DNA from: Lagopus muta
Taxonomy: Eukaryota; Chordata; Aves; Galliformes; Phasianidae
Length of the DNA stretch: 64,000 nt
Direction of reading: 5' to 3'
Assembly (NCBI RefSeq): GCF_023343835.1
Contig: NC_064437.1
Span: forward strand, 11,063,001 to 11,127,000
A program made the position numbers and the translations under genes. Shown piece after piece: positions 36,561 to 63,425 of the stretch (positions are counted from its first letter, which is position 1; every line of letters starts with the position of its first letter). Under the pieces are notes generated by a model. The model made no database searches. It had not been told where the DNA came from and worked only from the letters and a program-made list of their open reading frames with translations.

Positions 36561-36991
36561 ATCACAGAAAAGCAGAAATGCACATTTTTACAAAAGTAAA
36601 TTCCTGAGTGAGCAGTTCTTGTATTTATAAAATACTCCAGAAGAGAGTACGACCCAAATGTTATTCAACAGCGCTGATATGAGGCTGTTTCCAAAGGATT
36701 TAATTCTGTGGTCTTCTGTCAGAAATGAAAGAATTTAAAACAAAAACCAATATGCTATGCCAAAATATTTAGAAAGTGGTTAAGTACCTGATATTTTTGG
36801 TTCAACAAATGCATCCCTTTAGGTCAGGAATGCTTCCATGACATCACAGAGCTCTCAGAAGTCTGTAGAATCAGGTCAGAAATGAGGCTGATGCTTCCCA
36901 TCCGGAGTAGGAGTTACAGCATCTGGTTGCAGAGAGGTATCAACAATAGATGTTTCTTTTAGACTTTGGCTTCTATTTATGTGAACTTTCT

Positions 36992-37115
36992 GGAAAAAAA
37001 AAAAAAAAAAGAAGAGAGAAAAGAAAAGAAAAGAAAATGAAATGAAGGAAGAAAGAAATAGGTAAGGAGAGAGAGAAGAAGGGAGGAAGGGGGAAAAAAA
37101 GGGGAGCAGAGAAAG
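36992..37115. repeat. Purine-rich (GA)n-like tract
   Basis: About 124 bases made almost only of A and G on the plus strand, with roughly five pyrimidine interruptions. An A17-type run opens the tract, followed by GAAAAGAAAAG units and then AGGAGAGAGAG and GGGAGGAAGGGGG blocks. It is intergenic between MIGA1 and NEXN. Such polypurine tracts can adopt triplex structure. Confidence 0.9.
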
Positions 37116-38800
37116 GTGCATGTGCAGATACCTTTGGGACCTTTTGGACCTCAAAAGCATTTGCATGTTCTGCCCTTCCTAGCTCCAAAAGCAGAGCTGT
37201 GAATTGAAGTGGGAGGGAGCTGCCTTCTTGCCGAGGTTTATACAACTGAGCTCGAGGGGACATAAGGAGTATCTGTTGATAACTGCCACACAACTGAAGA
37301 ATTCCAAGTCTGCCACCTTTGAAAACTCAAATGCCAGAGCTGCACCAAAGCAGTGATGGTATGATGTGGCTTTACTGAATTCATACCTAAGAAGTAAGAA
37401 TTTAGTTCATAACCTCTTTTCAAATAGTTCTGAATGCTACTTTCTGTGCTAATAAGAGCAAGCTAAATTTAAAAGCTGTCCTGTTCTGTCGTAACTGAAG
37501 CTAAGATCAGAAATGTTGAATGTGTAAGGACCATAGAAGAATCGAGTATTTACATCATTTGCAATTTTGTTGTTATAATTATCTCACTTCACATGCATTC
37601 TTAATGGTTATTATACTTGTCTTTTGTAGTCTTTAGTTTCTGTCAAGCTAAATGTGTCAAATCAAGTGCTGGAGTGAGCATATCTGTGAACTTCCCATTG
37701 CCAAAATGAACTGCAGTTGTGTTACTAAATAAAATAATACTGTGACATTGCTTGTTTGGATAACTGTCCAAAACTTGAGTTTGCACAATCCTTGACATCT
37801 AATGTAAAAATATTTAATATAGAAGCAGTTTTAATACCAGTTAGCCATCTAAATTGAAATTTAAATTTGCTTCTTAGAATCCAACAAAAATATGACAATA
37901 TTGAACATATGAGAAAAAGGAACGGAATGGGATCAGCTGTCCAGTTTAAATTGATTTTGTAGACCTGTTTCATTCTGCTTCTATGGTACAAAGGAGTGAT
38001 CAATTTTCAACACATTGGCCAGCAATCCACCAGAAGCTGAAGAGTGGAATTTTTAGCCCTGGAAGTCAAACAGGTGACGTCTTAACGAAGGAAGAGAACC
38101 CTGCCCCAAGGATGGTTGCCGTGCTGCAGACACAGCAGGTATCAGAGGTGTGACAAAGGCAGCGGCTGGTCTGCTGCTGAGATCTCTGCCATAATCAGTG
38201 TCGTTTAATCGCTTTCTTCTATTTCTGTCAGGTTGTTATCTCTTTTCGTGGTTTTAGGAGCTGTTTTTTGTTTTGTTCTCAGGTTTATTTCCAAATAGTC
38301 CCACTACATGAGCTAAGGCTTCCCTGGAGGGCAGGTAATAAAACATAGAACTTAAGGAAGGCGTCCAATCCTCGCTGATGCACAACAGCAGTGCAGATAT
38401 GTTTTGATACGAGCAAATTTGGGTGTATGTCTGCTGAAAGCTGCTAACTGAATGCCTGCCTATTAGCGTGTGTGCCCTGACTTTGGCAGTACAACTTTTC
38501 TGACCGTGGCACGGGGGGAAAGTTCTGTGCTGTCCTTTGAAATACATACTGTGTTTTAGCATTGGTATCTGTTGTTCAGATTGGCAAAGGCTGAGGGCGT
38601 GTGGTTATCAGCCCCGTGCCTGTGATTCCGGCTGCCCCTTGGCTCCAGTCTGGCAGACAAAATACAAGGGAGATAGAAAGGAGGACGTTCTCCTGTGCTG
38701 GGGACCGTGCAACTGGAAAGGTAGGAAACAAGGGGGAAAAGGAATGCATTCAGATGCAATAAAACCACGCTTCTGCCTGTGCTTAGTGAAGTTTCCAGAG
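37116..38800. other. Intergenic region between MIGA1 and NEXN
   Basis: No supported exon, RNA gene or mobile element. A late AATAAA (37728-37733) could be a distal MIGA1 signal, but that is weak. GC content rises toward 38600, where the NEXN CpG island begins. Confidence 0.6.
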
Positions 38801-39122
38801 CAAGGCGCTGCTTTAGGCTGAACGCGCTCTGGGTTCTGGCACGGGCCGGATTCCTGTCCGCTCCATCAGCTAACTGTCACAGCACTATTATTAGGCGACT
38901 GCTTCGCGTGTGCCATAAAGCGACCGAGGAGCTGACGGCGGCAGGTTATAAAGCCGCCCCGCTGAGGGGCATGAGGCAGCAGCGCTCCGCAGCCGGGGGT
39001 GAGTGTGCTGTGCGGGACTCGGGGCTCCCTACGGCGGGGATCCGGGACGGGGACACAACCGCTGCCGGCCCCGGGGCTCCGCCGCCGCCCCGCGACCAGG
39101 AATGCGCAGCCCCCCTCCCCGG

Positions 39123-39132
39123 TTATTTATAG
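39123..39132 (+). promoter_or_regulatory. NEXN: MEF2 site / TATA-like element of NEXN
   Basis: TTATTTATAG matches YTAWWWWTAR at every position and stands out as an AT island in a GC-rich promoter, about 350 bases before the probable exon-1 donor. MEF2 factors drive striated-muscle genes. Binding here is inferred, not shown. Confidence 0.6.
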
Positions 39133-39159
39133 CTCCGTGGTGCTTCCAGCCCAAAATAA

Positions 39160-39480
39160 GCCCGTTGGCCGGGGACGGCTGTGCGGGGTGGGGGCGGAGG
39201 GGGGGGGTGTGAGCTGACGGGGCGGCCGGGCTGAGCCCCCCGCCGCGCCGAGGGGCCGGGCACGCCGAGCCGCCACGGGCCGGGGCTGAGGCTGAGGCGG
39301 GACAGCTGCCGCGCCGCGGGGCTCGCCTGGAATGCGGGCGCCGGCCGCGCGCCGCGACTTTTATGGAAAGTTGCAGCGGCGGAGCGGCGGCCGCAGCCAA
39401 GGGGCGCTCCGCAGCCGCCACCGCTCCCGCCCGCTCCGCCGGGATTACGCCGAGACGCAGCGGCGGGGCAGCGCTCCCAG
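39160..39480 (+). other. NEXN: Probable NEXN non-coding first exon
   Basis: Ends in CTCCCAG followed by GTAAGG, a near-ideal donor with GT at 39481-39482. The start is estimated at 25-30 bases after the TTTATAG element. It carries no recognisable nexilin sequence, so it would be 5' UTR joined to the exon that begins at 47494. The open frame across this donor is GC-rich chance sequence. Confidence 0.55.
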
Positions 39481-42400
39481 GTAAGGAGCGGAGGGGCTCG
39501 TCGGACCGGACACCTCGCCGGGCAGGGGTTCGCCGCATCCCCTCTGAGAAGGGCGACGGAGGGTCGGTGGGTTCCGCAACGCGGGCAGAGCGGCACCGGG
39601 CAGCGCGGGGCCCCGGGACGCCTCTGGAAGGAAGGGTTGAGGCGGAGGGCTGTGGAAGGGTCGGAGAGCCCGGCGGAAGGAGCTCCGGAGCGGCACGGGG
39701 TCGCGCTACGGCGCTGCTTTCCGCGGAGCTGTGCGGTCAGAAATCCGCGCGGCCGTGAGACGCGTGGCTCCGCGCGAGCGCACCGGGAGCTGCCGGCGCC
39801 GTGCTGAGCGGTTGTGAGCGCCGTGCCGATCGTTTGCTTTGGAGCGCAGTGCTGTTTGTTAGCGGCTTCTGCCGCTGTAAGGCAGCGCGGCTCGGGGGAA
39901 ATAGTGCGCTCCTCTGACAGCTTACCAACGATTTGTCACCGGTTTTGGCCTGGGTGTAGAAGAGCTTCTGTCGATACAATGAACGTTCGCGAAGAAAACG
40001 CTGAGGGGAACGCAGCGCCGTTCTGGAGCCAGCCGGTGTGCGGCTGTGTGTTACAGAGCGGTGCTGTTTTGCCCTCAGGTCTCTTAGAAAAATGCCTTGC
40101 AAAACGAAATTATGAAATGATAATTAGTCCTATAGGGAGGCCAGTTGCACTAAAGAATACACACCAACATGGGAACACATCTGGTATGTGCAGAAAACCC
40201 TCAGTGCAATACAAAACTGGGCAGCCAGCAACAGTTCAGGACAGATCCCCAAGAAATGCTTTCTCTGGCCGTGTCTGGAATGCCATACATGGGTGTTTTC
40301 CTCTGTCAGATAATCCATAACTTACAACATGTGGATATTATGCCTTGTAGCTCTCTTAGCAAGGAATGGTGCTGGAAATGAGGTGGGGAAAGCTGAGGTG
40401 AGCTCAGGGAGCGCTCGGGGTGAGCCCTGCTGTGCTGTGCGCTGGCTGTGTCCTTGGTGAAGGCACTGCCCTCAGACATTGGCCCAGCGCTCAGTAGAGT
40501 GGAGATGGTCAATGGAGCTCACTCCATGTGTGAAGGATCTGTGTGTCAGAGAAGCAGCACGTAGGGCTGTGTGCTGGCATCTGAGATAGGAAGAGGCAAA
40601 CTGCAGCCGTACCTCACGCGCAGCGTTTTGTCCCACATTTCTGTGCCCGCTTTCAAAGTCTGTCAGTAACAGGAGGAGTCGAGCTGAAATTTAAGGGTTT
40701 CTCTTCAGCTTCTGGGACACAGCAGGGGCTGGAGGAACTGTGGCATGGGGCAAAACATGCATTTTTCTCTCGGGGATCTGGCTTCACAATTTACTGCGCC
40801 TCGTAATCAGGATCTGCAGATATCTTGGAACATGGAATCGTGGGCCTGAATATCTCAACAGTGCTTCCCTGGGTCCCATTTTTTCTGGAGTATGCCTAGC
40901 CATAATAGCACCTGAAGGGACCAAGGAATTAAGGGGCAGACCTCTTCCACAGAGAGGAGTGATTTTATTTTTCTAACACAGCAGCTGGGCTGTGTGGCAT
41001 TGTCACATCAAGAGTATTTAGAGTTGTATGAACGTATTCAAAATAGTACATTTTAATAAACAGCACAATATCTGCAAAGGCCATTCTGCTGCAACAGAAG
41101 ACTCAAAATGCAAGAATTTGAAAGAGGGAGGAAAAGATTGTAGATGAAGTTGAGCTAACTGAGTCAGTTTTTGGTAGGTCCTTATTAATAAGTCTTTAAT
41201 CGTAAAGACTTCGTGAATTAAATACGACTGAGTGGAAGTAGTTTTGTATTCTACAGAAAAGCAATGACTGGGCAGCTGGTGTTAACTGTCATTGCTCATT
41301 GGCTGCAGTTTATACCAGCTCAGGACCTTCCCCCATGCCTGATAATTTTAGAATCTACTTTAGTATCTGTAATTTAGTACAACAACTGGTAGTGTCATAC
41401 CAGAGAAGTTGCAGTAAGGACAGAAATGGTGAGCCTTGCTCACCTTCCCCTCCTCTCCCTAGTTCTATTTAATCCTTCTTTAAATACTTTAGCATTACGG
41501 ACTGTGTTTTCCTCTCTTAAGTGCTTTGGCTGCAAGTGCTAAGTTTCCAAGTCTCACAATATGGTTTTCTTATATAATGGAATCTTCCCTGCAAGTGGAT
41601 CACAAAGAGAGACAGATGGTAACCGTAACTTAGACTGTGCTGCAGAGGGCTTATTTATAACTCACAGTAGCCAGGAAGACGGCAGGGGGGCCTCCTGAAA
41701 GGAGAAATCACAGAGCAGCTCGACGGTTATTTTAAGTCCTGGCTTTGTACTCCCATTTGTAAAGAGAAGGAAAACATTTGTATTTCTCCGCATCTCTCAC
41801 GTGAGGATGTTAATTACTCCGCTGAAATAAAAATAAGTTACTTTTAAGTAGGTAGATTTCAAGACTTAGGAGCTATCAAACCTCTTGTGTCCCCCTAATG
41901 GTTTTAATTTGTTCAGTTTTAGGATGTTTTGCCTAGAGTGAGGTTTTAGGAGGTCTGTGTGAAAAGCTGAAGTGCAACAATCGTAACAAATTGAGACGTA
42001 TCACCAGAGCCGATGGCATAACCATTAAGAGCATGCAAATAACATGCTCGAAAACAGACACAGTTGTTTTCTCTGTGAATTACCCAGAGTATTTCTGATC
42101 TGTTGCCTAGTTCTCTGCACTTTAGTGGTTTTGTACTACATTTTGACTTGAAACTTTTGAGAGATGGCTTTGCATTACAGCCAGTCAAGCCGTGCTCATA
42201 ATGGTGCTTTCTCTTCCACGCAGTTCCAAATGTAAAACCATTGGTCTAATGTTGGAGGTTAAATTTTCCTTCTAGAAAAATCCTGCTGTATTCTTCTTCT
42301 AAAGATGGAACCGCAATCCAGCAATTTCAGTACAAACATGAAAATGCCAGGCTTAACATTTCCTGAGATGTATCTCAAGCTTAGGGAGGTAAAATGTGAG

Positions 42401-43199
42401 AAAAAAATGATATGAACAGTGTGATGTGAGTGCCAAGGTGATGAGATTGGATGGGAAAAGAAAAGCCTTCACTTCTTGGTCAGTTATGTTCAATATTGTG
42501 ATCCTGGGATTTTCGGAGTGCAAATCTTTGTTGAGGAGCTCCTATGACTTTTCCTCTGATATGATGATCTCAGGAAACAAAAGATAGAGTGAATCTTAAG
42601 TCTTGACAACTTCATAGTAGAAGGACAGATGTTTTCTGAAGTAAGTACACATACATGTAGACCCTTGCTGCCCTAAAGAATAAGCACTGCTTGTATTAAA
42701 TAGTATCTTACTTAAAAGTTGCTATTGTTAGAAAATAGCAAAATGTCAAAGTTTCTTGGATTGGAAAATTAGCACATGCTTTCTGCAAAGCTATCAGTAG
42801 ATGATGAAGGAATTATTCTTCCACAATTTGTAGGCTTTAGGGCTTCCGGACCTTGAAGGAAACCACTTGAGGGGTCCCTGAAGCAAGGTCCTGCTGCTGT
42901 TCATGTTTGAGGGGTGAGGAGTCAAACATGGGCTGTATCATGTGTAGTGAGGACCTACTGCTTTACATCCATATCTATTAGCATCAAAGGTGGAGGCAGG
43001 ATGACTTACAGCTGCAAAATGTGTTGCAGCCAGCTGGCTAACCTTCAAGCACATTAACAGGTAGGTGATGCCAAAGGATTGGAAAGTGACCTAAAGTAAG
43101 AGGAGATGTGGCAGTATTCCAAATGGCAGAGATGTATCTACCATCTTGAAGGCCCACAACAAGTTAGACTAGCACATTTTTGAAAGTTCAAAGAGCAGG

Positions 43200-43625
43200 G
43201 ATTTACAAGGATGTGGTGCACCAGGCCCAGCACTGACAGCGGGTGAAGGAAGGGATTGTCCCACTCTTCTCCTCACCTCAAGCACCACACGCTTGTTTGG
43301 TCATCACAACATAAGGATGTAAAACAACCAGAGAGCATCCAAGGTTTGTGAAGACAGTGAAGGGTCTGCAGGGCGAGATATATGGGGAGCAACTGAGGTC
43401 CTGTGGTTTGTTCAGTGCAGAGCTGACAGGCCTCATGGCATGCAGCTCCCCACAGGGAGCAGAGGGCAGTTCTGAGCTCTGCTCTCTGTGACAGCAAGAG
43501 GGCCCGAGGAAATGGCATGGAGCTGTGACAGGGGAGGAGCAGGTGGGGGTTAGGGAAAAGGTCTGCACCAGGGGGGCATGGCCCCAAGCCTGATGGAGTT
43601 CAGTGAGCATTTGGACATCGCTTGG
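43200..43625 (+). mobile_element. CR1 LINE fragment, 3' region
   Basis: Reads in the CR1 sense direction. It contains GAAGGGATTGTCCCACTC, ATAAGGATGTAAAACAACCA, GAGAGCATCCAAGG, GTGAAGGGTCTGCAGGGC, GAGGAAATGGCATGGAGCTG and GGAGTTCAGTGAGCATTTGG, in the order of the CR1 3' section. The reverse transcriptase frame is degraded. The minus-strand frames of 104-110 codons over this interval are shadows of the repeat. Confidence 0.85.
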
Positions 43626-44054
43626 AGTACTTTAAGTGAAATGGAGTCATTCCTCACGAGAGATTAACATTAGGACTAACTTCTCTGCTCCAGCCTTGCA
43701 TTAAGGGTTCTCTCAGCATGAAAGAATGAGGAAGTCAAAGGGTCTTCATTAGTTTTAAGTCACATTGATTATTATGGGATATCACTTACCTACGCAAAAG
43801 AAGATAAACTCTTAAAACACCCAAACTCGAAAGCACAATACACGAACATATTTTAAAACATGTAGCAGGCACATCCAACCTGCTGTCCTGGGCTGAAATC
43901 AGGGCACAGGGTGCAGTGTGGTGCCAGCTAAAGTTATGGCAAATATGCTTGTGGATTTTGATACACTGGCTGAACACAGTCCTGTGAGCCTCAAAAAATA
44001 TGCAGCCATGCTTTCCGTTTTGATACAGGAATTTGAGAAGAGGTTTCAAGATTG

Positions 44055-44080
44055 CAAATATATATATATATATATATTTG
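44055..44080. repeat. Palindromic (TA)n microsatellite
   Basis: CAAA, alternating TA, then TTTG form a perfect 26-base inverted repeat. Confidence 0.9.
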
Positions 44081-44517
44081 TTTATGTGTGAGTCCATTTT
44101 CAGTCAAATATATTCCATTAGAAAATTCACAAGTAATGTATAGAGTTGCAATAAAAAATTTGATCATGTCTCTTTACCAGACTTTTATAAGCCCTCTCTG
44201 ACCAGAGGGAGATCCTTTCACTTCACAGTCATACCTTCCTCGTGCCATTGCTTTTAGGCTGTACATACATTTGTGAGCAACTGAAGGATGAAACACAGCA
44301 AGAGTAAGATTGCATCCATCATCTCTGATGGACACCTTGAGAGCTCACTAAGAATTGCACCCACTGCCATCAAACCAGACTGACGCGTTAGTTTCACAAA
44401 AACAAGGTCACATATCTCACGAGTTCTTTGGTTTTGTAGCTCTCTTTTTTATGTTTTGATAAAAAGCATTAAACAATTAAGTGTTGTTACTTTATATATA
44501 TTAAATATGTATTCTGA

Positions 44518-45037
44518 GGGCTGCTTGGAAAGTAATGCCTCCTATTTTATTATATTGTCCCATGACATCAGAGGCAGACATTGGAGGGACGGCAGTAGAG
44601 GCTGAAGCTTCCCCCCAGTATTCTGTAACATGTTGCTGCGTGGCAAATGGCAGCAGAGGGGCGGTCTGACCAAATGGCCTCTGGCTTCATGCACACTTCT
44701 AGGTCAATGTGTGTAACTGTATTCCTCCATGTGGAAAAAATGGCGCTCATTGACACTAGCTGAATGGTGATGGAGACCAAACAGTGGATGCTGGCACAGT
44801 GAAGTGGTGGATGCTGTGTTTCAGCAGTGGTTGTAATGGATCAACTCCAGTGGTGCAGATTTTTATGACCGCAGCATGCAGGGTAAAATTGCACAGCTAA
44901 TGGTGGTGATGGTGGTGACTGTATTGAAAAAGAGCACTCTGTAGCTGAGAATTTGTTCTCTCAAACTGATACAGTGCTCTTTGTATTGGTTGTCTTTTTC
45001 ATGGAGATAAATAGGAGGCATTACTTTTGGATCAACC
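44518..45037 (+). mobile_element. Mariner (Galluhop-type) remnant with terminal inverted repeats
   Basis: The left end reads GGGCTGCTTGGAAAGTAATG then CCTCCTATTTTAT. The right end, read in reverse, is GGTTGATCCAAAAGTAATG then CCTCCTATTTAT. These form imperfect terminal inverted repeats of about 30 bases. The interior includes GGAGACCAAACAGTGGATG and GTGTTTCAGCAGTGGT, which I associate with the Galluhop transposase 5' part. Full copies are about 1.2 kb as I recall, so this 520-base copy lacks most of the transposase. No clear TA target duplication is visible. Confidence 0.8.
44740..44870 (+). pseudogene. Broken mariner transposase 5' fragment
   Basis: Starts ATGGCGCTCATTGAC and meets a stop after seven codons. 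The remaining transposase-like sequence is frameshifted and then deleted. It cannot encode an active enzyme. It matters only as support for the identity of the surrounding mariner element. Confidence 0.6.
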
Positions 45038-47493
45038 AACACATATCCGGCCCACGACAATTCCCTCTTCACTCAGTGCAGCCCAGGCAAGCCAAAAGGT
45101 TGGACATCCATGGCATACAGGGACCTTTAGACCAAGAATGCTTTTAACGTTATCTGTCCTACCAGACACAACAGAATTGTAATCTGCTTATCTGAAAGTA
45201 AGTAGGAGCTTACATTTAGTACTTCTGCGTCCACAAGTGACAAACAGAAATGCATCCTATACATATCGCTCTACAAAGATGATCTTTGCAAAAAGATGCT
45301 TGTCAGTCTGATTTGGGCAATGACTTTACATACTCGTTTGAAAATGAGAAGCCAGATGTTGAAGCTGAATTCCCAGAATTCAGGATTTGTCAGTCATTGC
45401 AGGCTGTGGTAGCCAAACACTCCTGATTCCTATATTGTGACTGCTCTGGCTTAGATATCTTGGGATATCTAAGAATCTCGTTCAGCAGCTAAAGCAGCAC
45501 CAGCCACAGAGGACGCCTTTTGCGTATTTCTGAAGAGCCAACATAAAGACAATTCCTAACGCTCATTATTTTTAATGCCACATAAAAATTCCCACATTTG
45601 TAGTCTATTCATAATTAAGAATGAGAGAATTTAAAGCCTGTTTAATTAAACATAAGGTACCCTGCCATTCCCATCTGATTTTAAGGGGAAAAATGTAACA
45701 AAAAAACAATCAGAGTGCCTTCATTCCTTACATCCCTAGGATTGCAGTGTATTTTTTGTTTTGCATATTTCTCCATCTTTTGGAAAAATGAAAAACTTGC
45801 CTGGCTCATTTTTTTTTTCCTTTTTATTTTTTCCCTCCCCCAAAAGACACTACAGACAAAGATTATAAAAAGATCATAAAATGCACTCTTTTTAACTTTT
45901 CAAGGAAGTGTCATTTCTACATCAATATATCTAAATTCAGCTCATATTCATGTGACAAAGTCGTTTTGTAATTATTTCACAGAATCATAGTATTTTTAAG
46001 TCTTGTATGTGCCTAACACTGGCTGGTGGGGGATGTCAGTTCCTCAGTGCACTGTGCATAGGAAGAGTTTGGAACTCAGACTGACCGCATTGCAAAGCTG
46101 GGGCTTTCCTTGATTTAGCAGGAGAAAGGGAGTCAGGAATAAGCTGTCGTACATTAAAGCAAAGCAGATTCTGTTCCACGCTGCCAAAAAAATACTGAAG
46201 GTGTAACTGAGCCATTAGCATGTTTCTTGTGGTAATAATCATTATGGTTCTATTCAAGTAAATTTGATTTTCACAGACATCAGCCATGATGATCATCTTG
46301 ACTCAGGAAACCAAGTGCCTTCTAGGAATTGCTTGCGTATGCTTTTGCCAGAAAACTTTAAGTCTTAACTACAAAGCTTCAAAGCCAGTTTAGTGCCCAC
46401 TGAAAGACTTCTGTTTTATAACTTTTGCTGTGAGAATGCTAAGCGAAAAATGTTTACATCAGCTCAGATGGAACACGTTTGTTTGTTCATTTTTTCCAAG
46501 GAGTAATTATGGAGTCTGAGAACTGACAGAATCAAAGCACAGTTTTGTGAAGATTCACTTCCTAGAATCAGGGCTATAAATAGGATTACTAAATGACTAC
46601 CATCCATGGACTAAGACTCTTCTTTTAGGTTTGAATAAAACCACAATATAACTTGTCTGCTCTCGTTACACCCCAGTCACATTCAGTTCATTCATAAAGT
46701 GATGGTTTGGCCTCTAGAACAGGGAATGCTGCCATTTTTGGTCACATCCTTGTGTGACATGGCACTTCCGCTATCTATAGCACCAGATAGTTGTTAGTTG
46801 CTCCTGAAATGTTTCTCTCTACTTAATAGTTTTCATCCCCTCAGAACTGCATACATGCGGCATGGGGCAAACAAAAAGAAAGGTTTTGGCTGTGATTTTT
46901 CTCCTCTTTCAGATTTGTACAAGTAACCTCACAAGGTAAGTCAAGATGCAAAACCTAGCTGAAGCCTACCTCCATTCTCTCGCACACTCCATGGCAGCAG
47001 GAATAAAGCACTGCTTCTCCACCAAAGCCATACAAAGGCAAGGCAGCATCTCCAGCAGGCTGTGTTTGGCCCGGGCGTTCTGCGGACTTCTTGCAACCTG
47101 AGCTCGCTGGCTCAGACCTCAGCCTGAAGCGGAGCAGCAGAGGTGCAGAGCACATTCCTTTCTGCTAGCACAGTATTGAGAAAAACAGTTTCGTAACAGG
47201 CAGCCAGGGCAGCCAGAGCTTGGCTGAGAGCTCGGACTTTCTTTTTAAAATGGAAATTAAAAACCAATATCTGGGACTGTGTGGAGGGGTATGAGCATGA
47301 ATAGTGAAACACAAGCTTGTTCTTTTAATTACTGTTGCATACTTAGAACCTATTCATTTCTTCGTGAACCTCCAAGGACCAAATGAAATTGTGATACATC
47401 AGTTTCGGCCCATGCAAACTTATTTACAGGAAGATGGTCAAAGCATCATTTAAAAGGAAAAGAAAGGAATATAACTAGAACTGTTTCTTTCAG

Positions 47494-47548
47494 GTAGAAA
47501 CTGAAAGCAATCTTAAACATACCAGGTGCAGAGCGGAATACTGTAACC
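47494..47548 (+). other. NEXN: NEXN 5' UTR segment of the first coding exon
   Basis: Follows a good acceptor (CTGTTTCTTTCAG) and runs to the initiator ATG at 47549, which lies in TAACCATGA. It forms one exon with the first coding segment, ending at 47575. Confidence 0.7.
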
Positions 47549-62848
<15,300 letters not shown>

Positions 62849-63425
62849 TATTTTAATTTGCTTCAATCTCAAATGCTCTTCTTGTATCTTTCCTATTATG
62901 AAAAATCTATTAATCTCTCTCTTAACCTTTTTATTTTCTAGCTGATGACTACTAATGCTCTACTTTAGCTGGAATCTTTCTTCCCCTCAAAACTTTCTTA
63001 CTGCATCATCTCTTTTTCTGATGGGGCCAACTAAAGAAAGCAAGGATATGCATTGTCATTCCTGCATCAGATATGAATAACCTTCAAGTTGTGCATCCAG
63101 GTTCCTTGCTCAGTACAGAATTTAGTATGGCAGGCTAAAAAGAAGGAATCAATGTGTGAAAGATCAACTAAAAGGAAAAACTGAATGATAGTAGCGCTCC
63201 CATATTTGAAGACCAACTGTTGTGTAATAGTATAAAGCTAAATACACAATCTGGAAACTTTTGTAGTAGTGTAAATCTACTGGTATAGTTTTGCATGAGC
63301 ACTAAATATTTAAGCTGTCTTACTTTATCCCAGAGGCATAGAACTGGCAAAAGGAAATACTTATCCATGATTTTTCAAGAACTCAGTGTATTATTTTTAA
63401 ACAATAAAAGATTACATAACTGCTG
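62849..63425 (+). other. NEXN: NEXN 3' UTR
   Basis: Non-coding sequence from the stop to shortly after AATAAA at 63403-63408. If the terminal intron 62838-62941 is spliced, the coding region would instead end at 62955 and the 3' UTR would start there. Confidence 0.7.
63403..63408 (+). terminator. NEXN: NEXN poly(A) signal
   Basis: AATAAA is followed within about 40-75 bases by T/GT-rich sequence (TTTCATTGTTCTGTGG, GGTGGCTGTGG). It is the first canonical signal after the nexilin stop. Confidence 0.7.

Larger units (their letters stand above)
38810..39960 (+). promoter_or_regulatory. NEXN: NEXN CpG-island promoter with muscle motifs
   Basis: GC-rich, CpG-dense block. A perfect MEF2 site (YTAWWWWTAR, here TTATTTATAG) sits at 39123-39132 and doubles as a TATA-like element. 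MCAT/TEAD cores (GGAATG) lie at 39099-39104 and 39329-39334. One-mismatch CArG/SRF boxes lie at 39151-39160 (CCAAAATAAG) and 39357-39366 (ACTTTTATGG). A separate TATAAA is at 38947-38952. This set suits a gene of cardiac, skeletal and smooth muscle. The GC-rich open frames inside it, on both strands, are not genes. Confidence 0.75.
39481..47493 (+). other. NEXN first intron (8 kb)
   Basis: Lies between the probable first-exon donor and the CTGTTTCTTTCAG acceptor at 47493. It contains the tail of the CpG island to about 39960, a CR1 fragment (43200-43625), a palindromic TA repeat (44055-44080) and a Galluhop-type remnant (44518-45037). The rest is unremarkable. No additional exon could be supported. 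Confidence 0.6.

Noticed and set aside
39029-39758. Open frames of 120-170 codons on both strands in the NEXN CpG island
   Set aside because: Same composition effect. They cross the probable first-exon donor and resemble no protein.
43273-43610. Two overlapping minus-strand frames of 104-110 codons
   Set aside because: They lie antisense within a recognisable CR1 fragment and are shadows of it.
45975-46030. Possible CR1 tail (CACAGAATCATAG)
   Set aside because: Only about 13 bases match and the following sequence does not continue as CR1.
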